Below, one piece after another: positions 63,163 through 64,000 of a stretch of DNA of 64,000 nucleotides. Numbering within the stretch: the first letter of the stretch is position 1; each line of letters starts with the position of its first letter. The notes under the pieces are model-generated. The model was not told the origin of the DNA and did no database searches. It saw nothing but the letters and a program-made list of their open reading frames with translations. The translations under genes were made by a program, and so were the position numbers. Origin of the DNA: Pollutimonas subterranea (GTDB lineage Bacteria; Pseudomonadota; Gammaproteobacteria; Burkholderiales; Burkholderiaceae_B); assembly GCF_002849655.1 (NCBI RefSeq), contig NZ_PDNW01000015.1, positions 49,775-113,774 of the forward strand, written 5' to 3'.

Positions 63163-63873
63163 TTACAGCTCGAGAGAACCCTGCGGAGGCGTCCATCCCA
63201 GCCCGGCCCCCCGCGACCTTGCCACATAGACGGCGGCGTTCCGGTTATGGACGTCCAGGCGTTGATACAAGCCTTCCGTATGCGCCTTGGTCGTTGCCAC
63301 CGAAATATTCAGGCGGCGCGCTATGGTCTTCAAGGCCTCGCCGCGAGCCAACAGCACCAAGACCTCGTATTGCCGCGGCGTAAGCCCCAGCAGCGACGAC
63401 TCGTTGCGCACCGCTTCGAGTGTGACTTCGGGCAGAGCCGGAGCCGGCAATGACAATGACGCTGGTGCCGGCGCGCATGCTAATGCCGGCGTTGGCTCGG
63501 GGTCCAACATCCAGGGCGAAGACCTTCCTCCCGCCAGGATAAGCTCAATACAAGCCATAAAAACCTCGGGGGCCGCCGCCTTATCGACGAAGCCGCCGAC
63601 AATGGGCGGCAAGGCGTGGTTCAGGGCTGGTGTCGGTTCGCCATCCAGCATCAGGATAATGCCTTTAGGCGAAAAAGCGCGTTCACTGGCCTGGATAAGC
63701 GAATCACGCCTTTCGGGCGAGGGTATGGACAGCAGCACAAGACCGCCTTGCTTGCTTTGATCGGGCGGCTGATCCAGCGTCGCATAGCCATACCCCTCGA
63801 TGGTGGTATCGGGTAACACGTGCGAGAGCAATTGCACAATTCCTGTGCGCAACATGACATTCCGCTCTAACAC
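63163..63873 (-). CDS. LuxR-type regulator with an atypical receiver-like N-terminus
   Basis: 236 residues. The C-terminal LuxR helix-turn-helix is clear: LTPRQYEVLVLLARGEALKTIARRLNISVATTKAHTEGLYQRLDVHNRNAAVYVA. The N-terminal 115 residues have the helix-strand rhythm of a response-regulator receiver (RNVMLRTGIVQLL in place of DDHPLVREGL) but no acidic pocket or phospho-Asp can be identified, and an Ala/Pro-rich linker follows. A GTG at 63873 or ATG at 63855 starts the gene. Signal and target are unknown. Confidence 0.85.
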   Translation of the reverse strand: MLERNVMLRTGIVQLLSHVLPDTTIEGYGYATLDQPPDQSKQGGLVLLSIPSPERRDSLIQASERAFSPKGIILMLDGEPTPALNHALPPIVGGFVDKAAAPEVFMACIELILAGGRSSPWMLDPEPTPALACAPAPASLSLPAPALPEVTLEAVRNESSLLGLTPRQYEVLVLLARGEALKTIARRLNISVATTKAHTEGLYQRLDVHNRNAAVYVARSRGAGLGWTPPQGSLEL

Positions 63874-64000
63874 GAATGGTACTTACTTAGCGCCCGAGAA
63901 GTTGAGGTCGTACGGCCAAGTGACTGATTAAACAGGAGGGCGGGCCGTCCCAAGGCTTGGTAGGATGGGAGTTCTCACACAACCGTCCATCTCGCCAAAG
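63874..64000. other. Right end of window, no gene seen
   Basis: 127 bases upstream of the LuxR-type gene. No open frame or clear promoter was identified; the next gene lies outside the window. Confidence 0.4.

Overview
The window is a GC-rich, gene-dense bacterial chromosome segment. Gene content and order point to a betaproteobacterium of the order Burkholderiales, most likely family Alcaligenaceae (Bordetella, Achromobacter, Pusillimonas and relatives). Support for this is two Bug-type tricarboxylate receptor proteins, the run kdsD-kdsC-lptC-lptA-lptB-hpf-ptsN-hprK-rapZ, the run gpmA-envC-ctpA-moeB, and ntrY with an ntrX that lacks its AAA+ domain. I found no rRNA, tRNA, CRISPR array or intact insertion sequence. 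Family placement is inference; I could not run a search.

Layout. 1-5.4 kb: ubiE, phoB-phoR, a small VOC protein and 5-oxoprolinase subunits pxpB-pxpC without pxpA. 5.3-14.9 kb: a partner-switching regulatory module. It holds a stand-alone STAS antagonist, an SLC23-type permease carrying a degenerate RsbW-like domain at its C-terminus, an intact RsbW-like kinase, an alanine racemase, a sensor-MFS fusion, an RsbU-like membrane PP2C phosphatase and a substrate-binding protein. No sigma factor is nearby. 14.9-24.4 kb: a glutamate-cysteine-ligase-like protein, ilvA, a YqaA membrane protein, a 1313-residue FAD/Fe-S oxidoreductase, a ParDE-like toxin-antitoxin pair and a DMT exporter. 24.5-25.4 kb: a short tandem repeat, a large structured non-coding element (copy A) and apt. 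25.6-35.0 kb: LPS precursor and transport genes, hpf, nitrogen PTS and Hpr kinase, rapZ, rlpA, a second copy (B) of the structured element, then rsmI. 34.8-47.2 kb: yraN-diaA-dolP, a thioredoxin, argB, a HAD phosphatase overlapping moeB, ctpA, envC, gpmA, a rhodanese, grxC, secB, gpsA and a Bug receptor. 47.2-50.0 kb: an accessory patch with a frameshifted Rpn-type nuclease gene, BrnT/BrnA, an internally deleted IS630-type transposase and a truncated CcdB-like toxin. 50.0-64.0 kb: trmL, N-formylglutamate amidohydrolase, Bug receptor with a divergent LysR regulator, comF, a BioC-like methyltransferase, ntrX-ntrY-DUF4390-rsmB, rimO, an M20 amidohydrolase and a LuxR-type regulator.

The two strongest novelty candidates are (1) the partner-switching module built around a permease with a pseudo-kinase tail, and (2) a two-copy family of roughly 225-nt elements (24581-24806 and 33551-33774). 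The two copies share nested long stems whose sequences differ but whose pairing is kept. A third coherent observation is that rpoN is missing from its usual slot between lptB and hpf, while the only NtrX-type regulator present has no sigma-54-contacting domain.
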